Positions 48,663 to 57,927 of a DNA stretch of 64,000 bases are shown here, one piece after another. The notes beneath the pieces are model-generated. The model was not told where the DNA came from. It did not search any database and saw only the letters and a program-made list of their open reading frames with translations. The stretch covers positions 62,001 through 126,000 of the forward strand of contig NZ_SSWX01000004.1 of the NCBI RefSeq assembly GCF_004803635.1, read 5' to 3'. Origin of the DNA: Lampropedia aestuarii. Its GTDB lineage: Bacteria > Pseudomonadota > Gammaproteobacteria > Burkholderiales > Burkholderiaceae_C. Every line of letters starts with the position of its first letter. Within the stretch, counting starts at the first letter, position 1. A program made the translations under genes and the position numbers.

Positions 48663-49229
48663 TCAAGCCCCACCCGCATAACTCTCAAGGCCGATCTGTA
48701 CCACCACGGCCACATCCTTGCCAACGGCCTCCTGAAACTCCAGCTCAGCCTGGGCAACGGAGCGCTTGAATGCATTGAGCCACAGCAGACCAACCTCTGT
48801 AAAAACCACCCGAATCGCCCGGCCATCCATCGGGTCGGGCTCTCTGCGCACCAAGTCCCAGGCCTCACACTGGTCAACCAAGCCAGCCATCGCCTGCTTG
48901 CTCATCCCCGCGCGCTGCGCCAGCGTCACAATCCGATCACCACGCAGCGACAAGTGGCGCGTGATGTGGATATGCGCGGCCGTCACTTTGTTGCGCGCAG
49001 CCAAATTGGACAGCGCCAGAGGCACCTCAATATCATGTGCCATCAGGTGCAGCACGCGTTCATCAAAACATCGCATCGCGTGGCCAAGCAAACGCCCAAG
49101 ATGCGTTTGCCGCCAGATATCGTCGGCAGGGATAACACCACTGGTGAGAACCGACTCTTCCCAAGCGGCTGAAGTGAAATGGTCTTGCATGACCTGCATC
49201 ATAGGCAAGGAAGGCCAAGGATTGGCCAT
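48663..49229 (-). CDS. MarR-family transcriptional regulator
   Basis: The 188-residue protein from the ATG at 49229 (MANPWPSLPMMQVMQDHF) has a winged helix core: LSLRGDRIVTLAQRAGMSKQ, then AMAGLVDQCEAWDLVRREPD, then PMDGRAIRVVFTEVGLLWL. A longer frame to 49295 is possible but less typical. The gene is divergent from recA; a MarR gene in this place is familiar from Comamonadaceae. The AT-rich stretch at 49230-49280 contains TTGACTATTAAGTAATGG and may hold its operator. The ligand and targets are unknown. Confidence 0.85.
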   Translation of the reverse strand: MANPWPSLPMMQVMQDHFTSAAWEESVLTSGVIPADDIWRQTHLGRLLGHAMRCFDERVLHLMAHDIEVPLALSNLAARNKVTAAHIHITRHLSLRGDRIVTLAQRAGMSKQAMAGLVDQCEAWDLVRREPDPMDGRAIRVVFTEVGLLWLNAFKRSVAQAELEFQEAVGKDVAVVVQIGLESYAGGA

Positions 49230-49392
49230 ATAGTCAACCAAACTGACTATTAAGTAATGGTTTTTAAAAATATAAGCCTTTACACTGGCTTCCATTGCAG
49301 CGCATCACACAGCGCCGCCTGCCAACTTGGCAGTCAACAACACCGATCCACCATCTTGCGGGACGCATAGTCCTCACACTAGGAGTAAGACC

Positions 49393-50460
49393 ATGAATGC
49401 AACCGTCGCCAACAGCGAAAAAGCCAAAGCTCTGCAAGCCGCATTGGCCCAAATTGAAAAGCAATTTGGCAAAGGCACGATCATGCGATTGGGCGAGGAA
49501 GAACTCACCCAAGACATCCAAGTAGTCTCCACCGGCTCGCTGGGACTGGATGTGGCCTTGGGCGTGGGCGGTCTGCCAAAGGGTCGTGTGATCGAGATCT
49601 ACGGTCCAGAATCATCCGGTAAAACCACGCTGACGCTGCAGGTCATTGCCGAGATGCAGAAACTGGGCGGCACTTGTGCGTTTGTGGATGCCGAACATGC
49701 ACTGGATGTGCAGTACGCTGGCAAATTGGGCGTCGATGTCAAAGAGCTGTTGATCTCCCAGCCCGACACGGGCGAGCAAGCGCTAGAAGTGGTCGATAGC
49801 CTGGTGCGCTCTGGCGCAGTCGACTTGGTGGTTGTGGACTCGGTCGCGGCCCTGACGCCCAAAGCCGAAATTGAAGGGGATATGGGCGATTCATTGCCCG
49901 GCCTGCAAGCGCGCCTGATGAGCCAGGCGCTGCGCAAACTCACCGCCACCATCAAGAAAACCAATTGCATGGTGATCTTCATCAACCAAATCCGTATGAA
50001 AATCGGTGTGATGTTTGGCAGCCCTGAAACCACCACCGGTGGTAATGCACTGAAGTTCTACGCCTCGGTGCGCCTGGACATCCGCCGCACGGGTTCGATC
50101 AAAAAAGGCGATGAGGTCTTGGGCAACGAAACCAAAGTCAAAGTGGTCAAAAACAAAGTGGCGCCGCCGTTCAAAACGGCCCAGTTTGACATCATGTTTG
50201 GCAGCGGCATTTCGCGTGAAGGAGAAATCATCGACATGGGCGTGGCCGGTAGGATCGTCGAAAAAGCCGGTGCCTGGTATTCTTACGGCGGTGAAAAAAT
50301 TGGCCAGGGCCGTGATAACGCCAAAGAGTTTTTGAAAGAGAATCCAGAGTTGGCACGCGAGATTGAAAACAAAGTACGCGCCAACTTGGGCGTGGTATCT
50401 ACTGCTCTCATCGAGCGCCCAGACGGCGTCGACGAAGACGGCGTCATGCTGGATGAATAA
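49393..50460 (+). CDS. recA: Recombinase RecA
   Basis: The 355-residue protein has Walker [31 protein letters not shown], Walker [11 protein letters not shown], the L2-loop region [20 protein letters not shown] and an acidic C-terminus ([12 protein letters not shown]). It drives homologous recombination and LexA cleavage. AGGAGTAAGACC precedes the ATG at 49393. No CTGT-N8-ACAG SOS box was found in the 163 bp upstream. The stop shares one base with the recX start. Confidence 0.98.
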   Translation: MNATVANSEKAKALQAALAQIEKQFGKGTIMRLGEEELTQDIQVVSTGSLGLDVALGVGGLPKGRVIEIYGPESSGKTTLTLQVIAEMQKLGGTCAFVDAEHALDVQYAGKLGVDVKELLISQPDTGEQALEVVDSLVRSGAVDLVVVDSVAALTPKAEIEGDMGDSLPGLQARLMSQALRKLTATIKKTNCMVIFINQIRMKIGVMFGSPETTTGGNALKFYASVRLDIRRTGSIKKGDEVLGNETKVKVVKNKVAPPFKTAQFDIMFGSGISREGEIIDMGVAGRIVEKAGAWYSYGGEKIGQGRDNAKEFLKENPELAREIENKVRANLGVVSTALIERPDGVDEDGVMLDE

Positions 50461-51023
50461 TGCAAAGGGATGAGCGCCGCTGGGGCTCAGCAGCCCCAGC
50501 CCAGCTGACCACGCAGCAGCCTGGCACTGCGCCGCCTGACGCCAAGGCGGCCCGCACACGCCAGGCCCCCTCATTATCTCAGCGCGCCTTGCAAGCCCTG
50601 TCGCGGCGCGAGTACAGCCGCATGGAGCTGCAGCGCAAGCTCGCTGCGCACGCTGACAGTGAACAACAGCTGCAGGAGGTACTCGATACGATGCAGGCCA
50701 AGGGCTTTCTCAGCGATGTGCGCGCAGCCGAGGCCATGACACGGCAAAAGTCGGCGCGCTTTGGCAATGCCCGCATACGCCAAGAGCTGATGGCCAAAGG
50801 CATTGAGAAAGATTTGATCAGCGATACGCTGGCTGCGCTAGAGGACAGCGAATGGGAACGGGCCAAACAGGTGTGGCAGAGCAAATTTGGCCACCTCAGA
50901 GGCCAAGAATTGGCATGGCCGCAGCGGCACAAACTCCAAGCCAAACAATTGCGCTTCATGTTAGGGCGGGGCTTTTCCAGCGACCTGGTACGCAAACTCA
51001 TGCAAGACAGCTCAAATGAGTAG
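50460..51023 (+). CDS. recX: RecA regulator RecX
   Basis: The 187-residue helical protein matches RecX: LSQRALQALSRREYSRMELQ near residue 39, VLDTMQAKGFLSDVRAAEAM, ARFGNARIRQELMAKGIEKD and FMLGRGFSSDLVRKLM near the C-terminus. RecX binds RecA filaments and limits their activity. The first 35 residues are a polar, Pro/Ala-rich extension. Its ATG overlaps the recA TAA (TAATG), giving translational coupling. Confidence 0.93.
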   Translation: MQRDERRWGSAAPAQLTTQQPGTAPPDAKAARTRQAPSLSQRALQALSRREYSRMELQRKLAAHADSEQQLQEVLDTMQAKGFLSDVRAAEAMTRQKSARFGNARIRQELMAKGIEKDLISDTLAALEDSEWERAKQVWQSKFGHLRGQELAWPQRHKLQAKQLRFMLGRGFSSDLVRKLMQDSSNE

Positions 51024-51252
51024 TTGAGCAAGTGCCTTCCTATGGCTGTACAACAGGGCATGAACATGTGAGAATTGGCATCAATCGTTAATTAACATTT
51101 AATTGACGAATAAAAGGCATTTCAGAGACATCCGCGCAACCATTGCTCAATACCATTGGCTGGTTTGCGTGTATAAACATTTCCAGCACGCACTACCAAC
51201 CATGCGGGCTGCTTCTGCTTGCCTGCCATTACAACCTGCTTATAGTCATACC

Positions 51253-51726
51253 ATGTCGTGGAAAGATTCTGTCCCACAGGCACTGAGATCGCTATTGCAG
51301 CGCTCCGGTGACGCCCCTAAGCCAGTCGCCATCATCAACCATGATGGCAGCGTGACCACTCCGCTGAACCAAGAAAGCACACTGACCAGTGTGCGCTGGC
51401 AGCTGTGCAAGGCCCAAATTCGCAGCCTGCTGGCAGAAGCCATGGTGCGAGCAGGTGCGATGACCAATCAATACAAGGTCTGGATCAATCCTGTCAACAA
51501 CCAGGTCGACTCCGTCTCGGTGATGATCCGTCTGGACCCATCGCTGTCATTGAGCGATGAGCCTCAGGTACAAGTCGAGGAATTTTTGATTGAGCATGCC
51601 AAAGGCAAGCACAATATCGACATCTGTGACATCAGCTGGCTGGGCGATGCGCGCAGTACACGGCAGAAAAAATCCCAAACCACGGTCGACTTCCCCCTCG
51701 ATATTCCGCTGCCAGACGACAAATAG
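51253..51726 (+). CDS. Conserved-looking protein of unknown function, 157 residues
   Basis: The family is not recognised. The likely start is ATG 51253 (MSWKDSVPQALRSLLQRSGD), because the 50 codons before it (from 51103) look non-coding. The protein is soluble, has no signal peptide, and contains QVQVEEFLIEHAKGKHNIDI and a terminal acidic stretch (FPLDIPLPDDK). It lies between recX and the convergent helicase gene. Codon choice resembles the neighbours, so it is probably expressed. Confidence 0.65.
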   Translation: MSWKDSVPQALRSLLQRSGDAPKPVAIINHDGSVTTPLNQESTLTSVRWQLCKAQIRSLLAEAMVRAGAMTNQYKVWINPVNNQVDSVSVMIRLDPSLSLSDEPQVQVEEFLIEHAKGKHNIDICDISWLGDARSTRQKKSQTTVDFPLDIPLPDDK

Positions 51727-51783
51727 GTGCGCGCAGCCGACCTGGCGATTGAGCGCCGTTGGTGTGCAAGCGGTATTTGCTAT

Positions 51784-53832
51784 TTACAGAGAGGTTTGCT
51801 CGTTGGCGGCGGCTTTGCGGGCAAACTCCTCTCGCAGCGCACGCAGCTTGGCGCGCGGGTCTTCCTTGGCCGTTTCAGCTGCCAGCTTCATCTCACCAAT
51901 AAACCGGCTGGGCTTGCCTGCCACCCAATCACGGCCTTTTTTGCGCCGGCGCGCCCAGCTCACCGCCAAGGTACGCTGGGCCCGCGTAATGCCTACATAC
52001 ATCAGACGGCGCTCTTCCTCAATGCGGCTATTGTCGATCGGCGTTTCATCGCCTTGCTGAAACGGCAAGATGCCTTCGTTGACCCCAGCGAGCACCACAT
52101 GTGGCCACTCCAAACCTTTGGATGCATGCAAGGTCGACAAGGTCACAACGTCATGGTCTTTTTCGCGCTCGGTCAGGGTCGACAACAACGCAATGGTCTG
52201 CGCCACTTCAAGCAGGCTTTTGGCCTCAGTCACGATGCCTCCAGCGCCTTCCGAAGGGTCAACATCGCCTCCGGCACGCTGGGCCATCCAGTCGCAAAAC
52301 TCCATCACATTGCCCCAGCGCGTGGCGGCAATCGTCGGTGAGTCGGAACTATCAAGCAGGTAATTCTCAAAATTGATTTCTTCGAGCCAGTCGGTCAAAA
52401 ACTGCCGCGCCGCTTCGCTGCCAATGGCGTGGCTGGCCCGGTAGTGCAAGTCATTGAGCAATCGGCCAAATTCATTGAGCCCGCCCAAGGCTCGCGCACT
52501 CAAGCGGGTGGGCAGCATCGGGCTAAACAGCGCAGCAAACAGGCTGATTTTCATCTGCCCGGCAAAATCACCCAACTGCGCCAGCGTCTGGTGGCCAATG
52601 CCACGGCGCGGCGAGGTCACTGCGCGCAAAAAGGCCGGGTCATCATTTTCATTGCTCCACAACCGAAACCAGCCGCACAGGTCTTTGATTTCAGAGCGGT
52701 CAAAAAAGCTCGTACCACCCGAGACCTTGTACGGAATCTGTGCTTTGCGCAAGGCCTTCTCCAGCGGTTTGGCCTGGTGATTCGCACGGTACAGAATCGC
52801 AAAGTCGCGCCACTCTGGCATCGGGTTACCAGCGCGCAGTGACATCAAACGCGCGACCACCCGCTCGGCCTCATGCTCCTCGGAGTCACAGTCCAGCACC
52901 CGCACCGGCTCGCCCTCGCCCAGCTCGGAATACAGGGTTTTTGGAAACAGCTTCGGGTTGGGGCCAATCACATGATTGGCCGCTCGCAAAATCGCACTGG
53001 TCGAGCGGTAGTTTTGCTCCAGCTTGATGATGTTCAGGTTGGGGAAGTCAACCGGCAATTTCTTCAAATTGTCCAGCGTCGCACCACGCCAGCCGTAAAT
53101 CGACTGGTCGTCATCGCCCACGGCAGTGAAGTGGCCGCGCTCGCCCACGAGCAGCTTGAGCAGCTCGTATTGGGTCGCATTGGTGTCTTGGTACTCATCG
53201 ACCAAGACATGGCCCAAACGGGCCTGCCATTTTTCACGCACCTCTTGGTGGTGGCGCAGCAATTGCAGCGGCAGGCCCACCAAATCATCAAAGTCAACAC
53301 TCTGGTAGGCCGTCAGCCGCTCTTCATAGCGCGCCATCACCAAAGCAGCAACTTTTTCCACATCGCTTTGGGCCACTTTCAACGCCTCGTCAGCATTGAG
53401 GCCTTCATTTTTCCAGCGGCTAATCGTCCACTGCCATTGCTTGGCCAACGCTGAGTCGGTCGTGCCACCGCATTCTTTGATGATGGACAGCACATCGTCG
53501 CTGTCCAGAATACTGAACTTGGCTTTGAGGCCCAGCACTTCGCCGTCCTCACGCACCATGCGCACACCCAGCGAGTGAAAGGTGCAAATAATCACCTCTT
53601 TGACCGCCTTGCCACCTATCAGCCCTTTGGCGCGCTCTCGCATCTCGGCTGCGGCCTTGTTCGTGAAGGTAATCGCAGCGATACGGCTGGGCGCCAAGCC
53701 TTTGTCGATCAAATGCGCAATTTTTTGCGTGATCACACGGGTTTTGCCAGAGCCGGCGCCGGCCAACACCAAGGAGGGCCCATGGATATGGTGGACGGCT
53801 TGGGTTTGGGCAAGATTAAGGCCAGCAGACAT
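51784..53832 (-). CDS. rep: UvrD/Rep-family DNA helicase
   Basis: The 682-residue superfamily 1 helicase has motif I GAGSGKTRVI (near residue 25), ITFTNKAAAEM (Ia), VDEYQDTN (II), VGDDDQSIYGWRGA (III), LEQNYRSTSAILRAAN (IV), TLHASKGLEW (V) and EEERRLMYVGITRAQ (VI). Length and the lack of a C-terminal UvrD tail favour Rep, which removes proteins ahead of the replication fork. It is transcribed toward the hypothetical gene at 51253 and lies downstream of corA. Confidence 0.9.
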   Translation of the reverse strand: MSAGLNLAQTQAVHHIHGPSLVLAGAGSGKTRVITQKIAHLIDKGLAPSRIAAITFTNKAAAEMRERAKGLIGGKAVKEVIICTFHSLGVRMVREDGEVLGLKAKFSILDSDDVLSIIKECGGTTDSALAKQWQWTISRWKNEGLNADEALKVAQSDVEKVAALVMARYEERLTAYQSVDFDDLVGLPLQLLRHHQEVREKWQARLGHVLVDEYQDTNATQYELLKLLVGERGHFTAVGDDDQSIYGWRGATLDNLKKLPVDFPNLNIIKLEQNYRSTSAILRAANHVIGPNPKLFPKTLYSELGEGEPVRVLDCDSEEHEAERVVARLMSLRAGNPMPEWRDFAILYRANHQAKPLEKALRKAQIPYKVSGGTSFFDRSEIKDLCGWFRLWSNENDDPAFLRAVTSPRRGIGHQTLAQLGDFAGQMKISLFAALFSPMLPTRLSARALGGLNEFGRLLNDLHYRASHAIGSEAARQFLTDWLEEINFENYLLDSSDSPTIAATRWGNVMEFCDWMAQRAGGDVDPSEGAGGIVTEAKSLLEVAQTIALLSTLTEREKDHDVVTLSTLHASKGLEWPHVVLAGVNEGILPFQQGDETPIDNSRIEEERRLMYVGITRAQRTLAVSWARRRKKGRDWVAGKPSRFIGEMKLAAETAKEDPRAKLRALREEFARKAAANEQTSL

Positions 53833-53951
53833 AGGGCAGAGTGTGAATCAATATGAAAAGGAACCAGCCATGATAGCGGCTACGCGCGCAGCCAACCCAC
53901 CAGGCTCAGGCCGCACGCCAGAGATGCCAAACGTTGCCGACTCCACCCGCC

Positions 53952-54935
53952 TTACTTGAGCCAACCTTTGTGGCGGAAGTAAATCATGGGAATGGCGGCG
54001 CTGGCAATCATCAACACAATCGCATACGGGTAGCCGTATTTCCAGGTCAATTCAGGCATGACCTCGAAGTTCATGCCGTAAACGCTGGCAATCAAGGTAG
54101 GCGGCAGCAAAGCGACGCTGGCCACCGAGAACAACTTGATGATCTTACTCTGGTTGATGTTGATGAAACCCACCGTTGCATCCAGCAAGAAGTTGATCTT
54201 GTCGAACAGGAAAGCGGTGTGGCTGTCCAGCGATTCGATGTCGCGCAGAATCTGGCGCGCATCTTCAAACTGCTCGGCATTGAGGATTTTGCTGCGCATC
54301 AAAAAGCTGACAGCGCGGCGCGTGTCCATCATATTGCGGCGGATCTTGCCGTTCAAATCTTCATAACGCGCAATGCTGCCCAGGACTTCACTGGCTTGCT
54401 CGTCGCTCAAGGCGCCAGAGAGAATCGCTTGGCTGGCCGAGTCAAGCTCGTCATAAATCCACTCCAGCGAGTCAGCCGCATACTCCGCATCGGTATCAAA
54501 GAGATTGAGCAACACCTCTTTGCAGTCACCAATCAGGCCGGGAATGCGGCGCGCGCGCAAACGGAACAAGCGAAATACTGGCACATCGTCCTCGCGAATC
54601 GAGAACAGGATGTTGTGGCTGCGCAAGGTCGGATTTTGCAAGTTCATGATGTAGGCCACGCGCACATACCGCGGCTTGTCGTCATCAATCAAGAAATCGC
54701 TGCGAATATGCAGCTCGCCGTTGTCTTCTTCGTAGAAGCGGGCGGATTCTTCAATGTCATCATCGACAACATCATCAGGAATCAGCAGCGAGAAATGCTG
54801 CTTGACCCAAAACTTTTCCTCTTCTGTCGGAGAGACCATGTCCACCCAAACAGGCTGGACCTGGGCGAGATCGTGCAGTGTTTCAATGTCTTTTTGTACG
54901 AGGCGGCCGTTGACGAGGATGAATACATTCAGCAT
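53952..54935 (-). CDS. corA: Magnesium/cobalt transporter CorA
   Basis: The 327-residue protein has the large N-terminal cytoplasmic domain with coiled helices and two C-terminal membrane segments, the first followed by the signature GMN (in YGMNFEVMPEL). The end FRHKGWLK is basic, as usual for the cytoplasmic tail. It forms a pentameric Mg2+ channel. A ribosome site AGGGAG lies about 8 nt upstream, and a long, structured leader precedes it. Confidence 0.95.
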   Translation of the reverse strand: MLNVFILVNGRLVQKDIETLHDLAQVQPVWVDMVSPTEEEKFWVKQHFSLLIPDDVVDDDIEESARFYEEDNGELHIRSDFLIDDDKPRYVRVAYIMNLQNPTLRSHNILFSIREDDVPVFRLFRLRARRIPGLIGDCKEVLLNLFDTDAEYAADSLEWIYDELDSASQAILSGALSDEQASEVLGSIARYEDLNGKIRRNMMDTRRAVSFLMRSKILNAEQFEDARQILRDIESLDSHTAFLFDKINFLLDATVGFININQSKIIKLFSVASVALLPPTLIASVYGMNFEVMPELTWKYGYPYAIVLMIASAAIPMIYFRHKGWLK

Positions 54936-55308
54936 GCAACATACTCCCTAAAAATGGATTCTGTGTGATTGAGGCTATTAGGTGGGGGCGCTTTCAGCCC
55001 TCAGACCTGCGCTCTCACAGAACGTCCGCCTGGGCCTGAAAGCTACCAACTCGGAGGTGCTTCCATCGGTCATTTCTTTCACAAACAATGGCTGTTCGCT
55101 AGTGCGGTGCACAGCTGATGTGTTTAAATTCGCTGCGGCTCACGCCTGACAACTTCGGTTAACAGTGGCGGATTATCGCACCCAGAGAGGGCATTTGCAC
55201 CGTTCTATGTGCTAAGACAAGGACTTGTTGCACATATTTCCAGCATTAAAAAACAGCCACGACCGTCTGCATGCCCAGCACGCGCATCAACAACCACCTT
55301 CAGCACTC
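54936..55308 (-). other. Long leader of corA with a large inverted repeat
   Basis: On the minus strand, GCTTTCAGGCCC (55034-55045 region) can pair with GGGCTGAAAGC (54990-55000 region), closing a hairpin of about 55 nt. Its loop side contains CGGACGTTCTGTGAGAGCG. The rest of the stretch has no gene. Mg2+-responsive leaders are known for some Mg2+ transporter genes, but this does not match the M-box as far as can be seen. An independent small RNA on either strand is equally possible. Confidence 0.45.
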
Positions 55309-55474
55309 TAAGAACGTGTTTACGATCTATTCGCAGACCGCGTTGGAGCCCAAGAGGATACGGTGTACGGCAGCGACCGCAGTCGGGCTATCTGCTCGGC
55401 GAGAATATTTAACAAAGCAAGTGGCCTTTTGGGCTCCAACGCGGTCTGCGTGGAGACTTTGCACAGGCTCTAAG
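55309..55474. repeat. Family A repeat, copy 9 (reverse core)
   Basis: It begins TAAGAACGTGTTTACGATC and ends GACTTTGCACAGGCTCTAAG. Its core is inverted (CCGCAGTCGGGCTATCTGC, then GGCGAGAATATTTAACAAAGC). CTA at 55470-55472, inside the right end, is the TAG stop of the minus-strand holD-like gene. Confidence 0.85.
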
Positions 55475-56354
55475 AACTTGCTGTTGGTGCCAGCAAAGCC
55501 ATCACGCGCTGCAAATCAGCCCAAGCCTGGCGCTTGGCATGGGTGGCGCGCAGCAAATAAGCGGGGCTGAAGCTCACCACCACCGGCACACCGTGGACCT
55601 GGTGGTCCGATTGGCGCAATACGCCCAAGGGCTCAGTACGGCCCAGCCAATGCTGCGCTGCATCGCGCCCCATCACCAACACGGCACGCGGGCTGGCATT
55701 AGCAAGCAGCTGCTGCACGCTGGCGCTGGGCACATCTTGCTGGGGTGTCGCCGCTTCAGCACCACTGTGCTGCTGCCGTTTGGCCCAACTCAGCCGCAGC
55801 GCAGGGCTGTGCAACAAACCCATCGCGCGCACCATATTCTCCAGCAACTGCATGGCAGCCGGCTGTGCATCGCCCAAAGCCTGCAAATCATCGACTAGCA
55901 ACAGCAAGCCAGACGCAGTCGCCGCCAATGCTGGAGGCGACGCATCCTCGTTTTCCTGCTGGACCTTCCAGGGCACAGGCATGGTCCATAGCACGGGCGG
56001 CGCACTTGCAGAGGTCGCAGGCGCTAGCGCGGCAAGCCCACCCACACGCGCCCTAGCCGGTGCCGCAGCTCGCGACGCCACGGGCGCAGCCTCGGCGCCA
56101 GGGGTCTCAGGGGGAGCCACAAGCGGCACAGGTTCTGCCCGCTGGGCAATAGGCGGCTGGCTGGCACCAGGCTCAAACGCTGCAGCTGGGGCCGCTTTAG
56201 CTGGGGCCGCTTTGACCGCCTCCTGCACCGCAGGCGCGAGCGCTGGAGCGGCAACATCAACAGACTTGGCGGCTTTGATCCACCATAACTCCACCCCCAT
56301 GGCTTTGAGCATGGAAAGGCGTCTGGGGTCAAGGGACTGGGTCAGCGTCTGCAT
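55470..56354 (-). CDS. Catalytically dead family-4 UDG-like protein, candidate DNA polymerase III psi subunit
   Basis: The 294-residue protein has three parts. The N-terminus (DPRRLSMLKAMGVELWWIK, residues 9-27) resembles the start of E. coli HolD (RR...L..LGI..W). Residues about 35-150 are an Ala/Pro-rich linker. The C-terminal domain follows family-4 uracil-DNA glycosylase: LLLLVDDLQALGDAQP and LLENMVRAMGL stand where active enzymes have a GEAPG loop and LLDNML. SPAYLLR stands for the catalytic HPAYLLR. There is no cysteine in the product, so the Fe-S cluster is gone. In E. coli the psi gene holD also neighbours rimI, and psi has a UDG-like fold. Start 56354 has GGA upstream. The psi role is inference; a plain degenerate UDG is the alternative. 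Confidence 0.6.
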   Translation of the reverse strand: MQTLTQSLDPRRLSMLKAMGVELWWIKAAKSVDVAAPALAPAVQEAVKAAPAKAAPAAAFEPGASQPPIAQRAEPVPLVAPPETPGAEAAPVASRAAAPARARVGGLAALAPATSASAPPVLWTMPVPWKVQQENEDASPPALAATASGLLLLVDDLQALGDAQPAAMQLLENMVRAMGLLHSPALRLSWAKRQQHSGAEAATPQQDVPSASVQQLLANASPRAVLVMGRDAAQHWLGRTEPLGVLRQSDHQVHGVPVVVSFSPAYLLRATHAKRQAWADLQRVMALLAPTASS

Positions 56355-56442
56355 GGAATCCAAGATGAGCGAAAGCACCATTGTAGAAGCACCAATGCGC
56401 CACAGCGCAGGCAAGCGGGTGCGGCAGCAGGCTTTTCCACGC

Positions 56443-56934
56443 TCAATCAGCGCCAGCGAGGCGCTCTGCACTAGGCAGTGCTTTATGCATCACGATCGCA
56501 TGTTCGCGCTGCTCGGCATTCAACGGGTAGTAGTTCTTGCGCAGGCTTACAAACTCATAGCCGCAGCTGCGGTACAAGGCCTCTGCGGCCGCATTGCTTT
56601 GCCGCACTTCCAGCCAGATGTGCTGAGCCGCTTGCTGCTGCGCCCACACTTGCAGAGCCTGCATCAGCAAACGGCCCAGGCCTTGGCCTCGCGCTGCTGG
56701 CTCCACCGTGACATTGAGCAAATGCACTTCTTCAAAGCCTGCCATAGCCACCAGATAGCCGAGCAAACGCGCATCTTGCAACAGCATGGGCATGTAAAAG
56801 CCAGGCGTGTTCAAGCTGTCGCGAAAATTGCCCTCGCTCCAAGGATGGCTGTGGCTGAGCTGCTCAAGGCGCATAACCCGGCTGAGATCGGCTGCAGCCA
56901 TGGCTCGCCAGCGCAGTTGGGGCGCCTCCAGCAT
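56443..56934 (-). CDS. rimI: Ribosomal protein S18 alanine N-acetyltransferase RimI
   Basis: The 163-residue GNAT enzyme has the acetyl-CoA loop VEPAARGQGLGRLLM, an N-terminal SHPWSEGNFRDSL and WLEVRQSNAAAEALYRSCGY, then the C-terminal EHAIVMHKAL. It acetylates the N-terminus of S18. In relatives it often follows tsaB; here a DUF305 gene lies 6 bp upstream and a UDG-derived gene downstream on the same strand. Confidence 0.93.
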   Translation of the reverse strand: MLEAPQLRWRAMAAADLSRVMRLEQLSHSHPWSEGNFRDSLNTPGFYMPMLLQDARLLGYLVAMAGFEEVHLLNVTVEPAARGQGLGRLLMQALQVWAQQQAAQHIWLEVRQSNAAAEALYRSCGYEFVSLRKNYYPLNAEQREHAIVMHKALPSAERLAGAD

Positions 56935-56940
56935 CAGTGC

Positions 56941-57390
56941 TCAATGGCCTGCGTGCGCATTGGCCTGCTTGACTGGATGGCCATCGGCCCCCAAACCGCG
57001 CTTGGCCAACCAGTCTTTGAGCACAATCATCTCGCCTTCCTGGGCACGGATGATGTCCTCGGCCAATTGGCGCATCGCCGGGTCTTTGCCATATTGCAAT
57101 TGGATGCGCGCCATTTCTACCGCGCCATCATGGTGGGCCAGCATGCCAGCGGCAAACGCGACATCGGCGTCATCATGGGCAATGCCTCGCATCATGTCGT
57201 CATGCATTCGGCCCATCGACTGGTCCAACGCCTCGCGCGCATTGTTGGGTGCCTGTGCAGCAGCGGTTGCGGTGCTGGCACTGCTGTGCGAGCCATGCGA
57301 AGCATTCGCATTTTGCTGCGCTTGTGCGGAGGTAAAAGACATGGCCGCCAAGGCCAACACCACCGAGCCGAATTTAAAAGTTTTTTTCAT
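56941..57390 (-). CDS. Periplasmic DUF305 protein
   Basis: The start at 57390 (MKKTFKFGSVVLALAAMSFT) gives a signal peptide cut near AQA. The mature protein has a His/Ser/Ala-rich linker and the DUF305 domain: MHDDMMRGI, then FAAGMLAHHDGAVEMARIQL, then LAEDIIRAQEGEMIVLKDWL, ending in HAGH. The paired HH and spaced Met/His residues suggest metal binding; relatives such as CopM bind copper. A ribosome site was not clear. It lies 6 bp before rimI, probably by chance joining of operons. Confidence 0.85.
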   Translation of the reverse strand: MKKTFKFGSVVLALAAMSFTSAQAQQNANASHGSHSSASTATAAAQAPNNAREALDQSMGRMHDDMMRGIAHDDADVAFAAGMLAHHDGAVEMARIQLQYGKDPAMRQLAEDIIRAQEGEMIVLKDWLAKRGLGADGHPVKQANAHAGH

Positions 57391-57563
57391 TGAGCTTGCT
57401 CCAATCATCAAATCCACCATCCTACAAAACATCAGCAGACCAAGCGTCCGCAATAACCATCAATTATTGTTGACGATTGCCTTCAATGCGTACCACCAAT
57501 GGTACTGGCTTGGCGCACTGCAAACGGTTCTGCCCCAACGGAACATTCCGACAACAGGGCATC

Positions 57564-57740
57564 TAAGAGGCCTGTTCACCATCTCCATGCAGTCGCGCAA
57601 GGCACAAGGTTGGAGCCCAAAAGGCACGCTGCTTTGTTAAAAATCCTCACCGGGCAGATAGCCCGACTGCGGTTTTTGCCGCGCCTTGCATCCTTGTGGG
57701 GCTTTTGAACGCCGCTGCGTAGAGATGATGAAGAGATTAC
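57564..57740. repeat. Family A repeat, copy 10 (full, forward)
   Basis: It begins TAAGAGGCCTGTTCACCATC, has GGCACGCTGCTTTGTTAAA, AATCCTCACCGGGCAGATAG, CCCGACTGCGGTTTTTGCCG and ends GTAGAGATGATGAAGAGATTAC. It lies in the 537-bp divergent gap between the DUF305 and SUMF1-fold genes. Confidence 0.8.
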
Positions 57741-57927
57741 AAGTGCTGGCGCTGCTGCGCTTGCAATCGCAAGGTGTTGAACGCGCGCGGCGGCTGCCTG
57801 CCAGGGACGCTTTACAAAACGCCCTGTAGAGGCTTGAACGCGGCCTTGAACGATCTGGTTTGCAGCGCTTCCCTAAAAATTTTTATCTGTTCATTCATCA
57901 TTTTTATTTCACCAAGGATTGCTATTC

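Noticed and set aside
49230-49392. LexA (SOS) box before recA
   Set aside because: No CTGT-N8-ACAG match was found by eye in the upstream region.
54990-55060. 6S or 4.5S RNA in the corA leader
   Set aside because: The hairpin is suggestive, but the conserved strings of either RNA were not found.
55780-57393. Plus-strand frame of 537 codons
   Set aside because: It is antisense to the holD-like gene, rimI and the DUF305 gene, all with clear family motifs.
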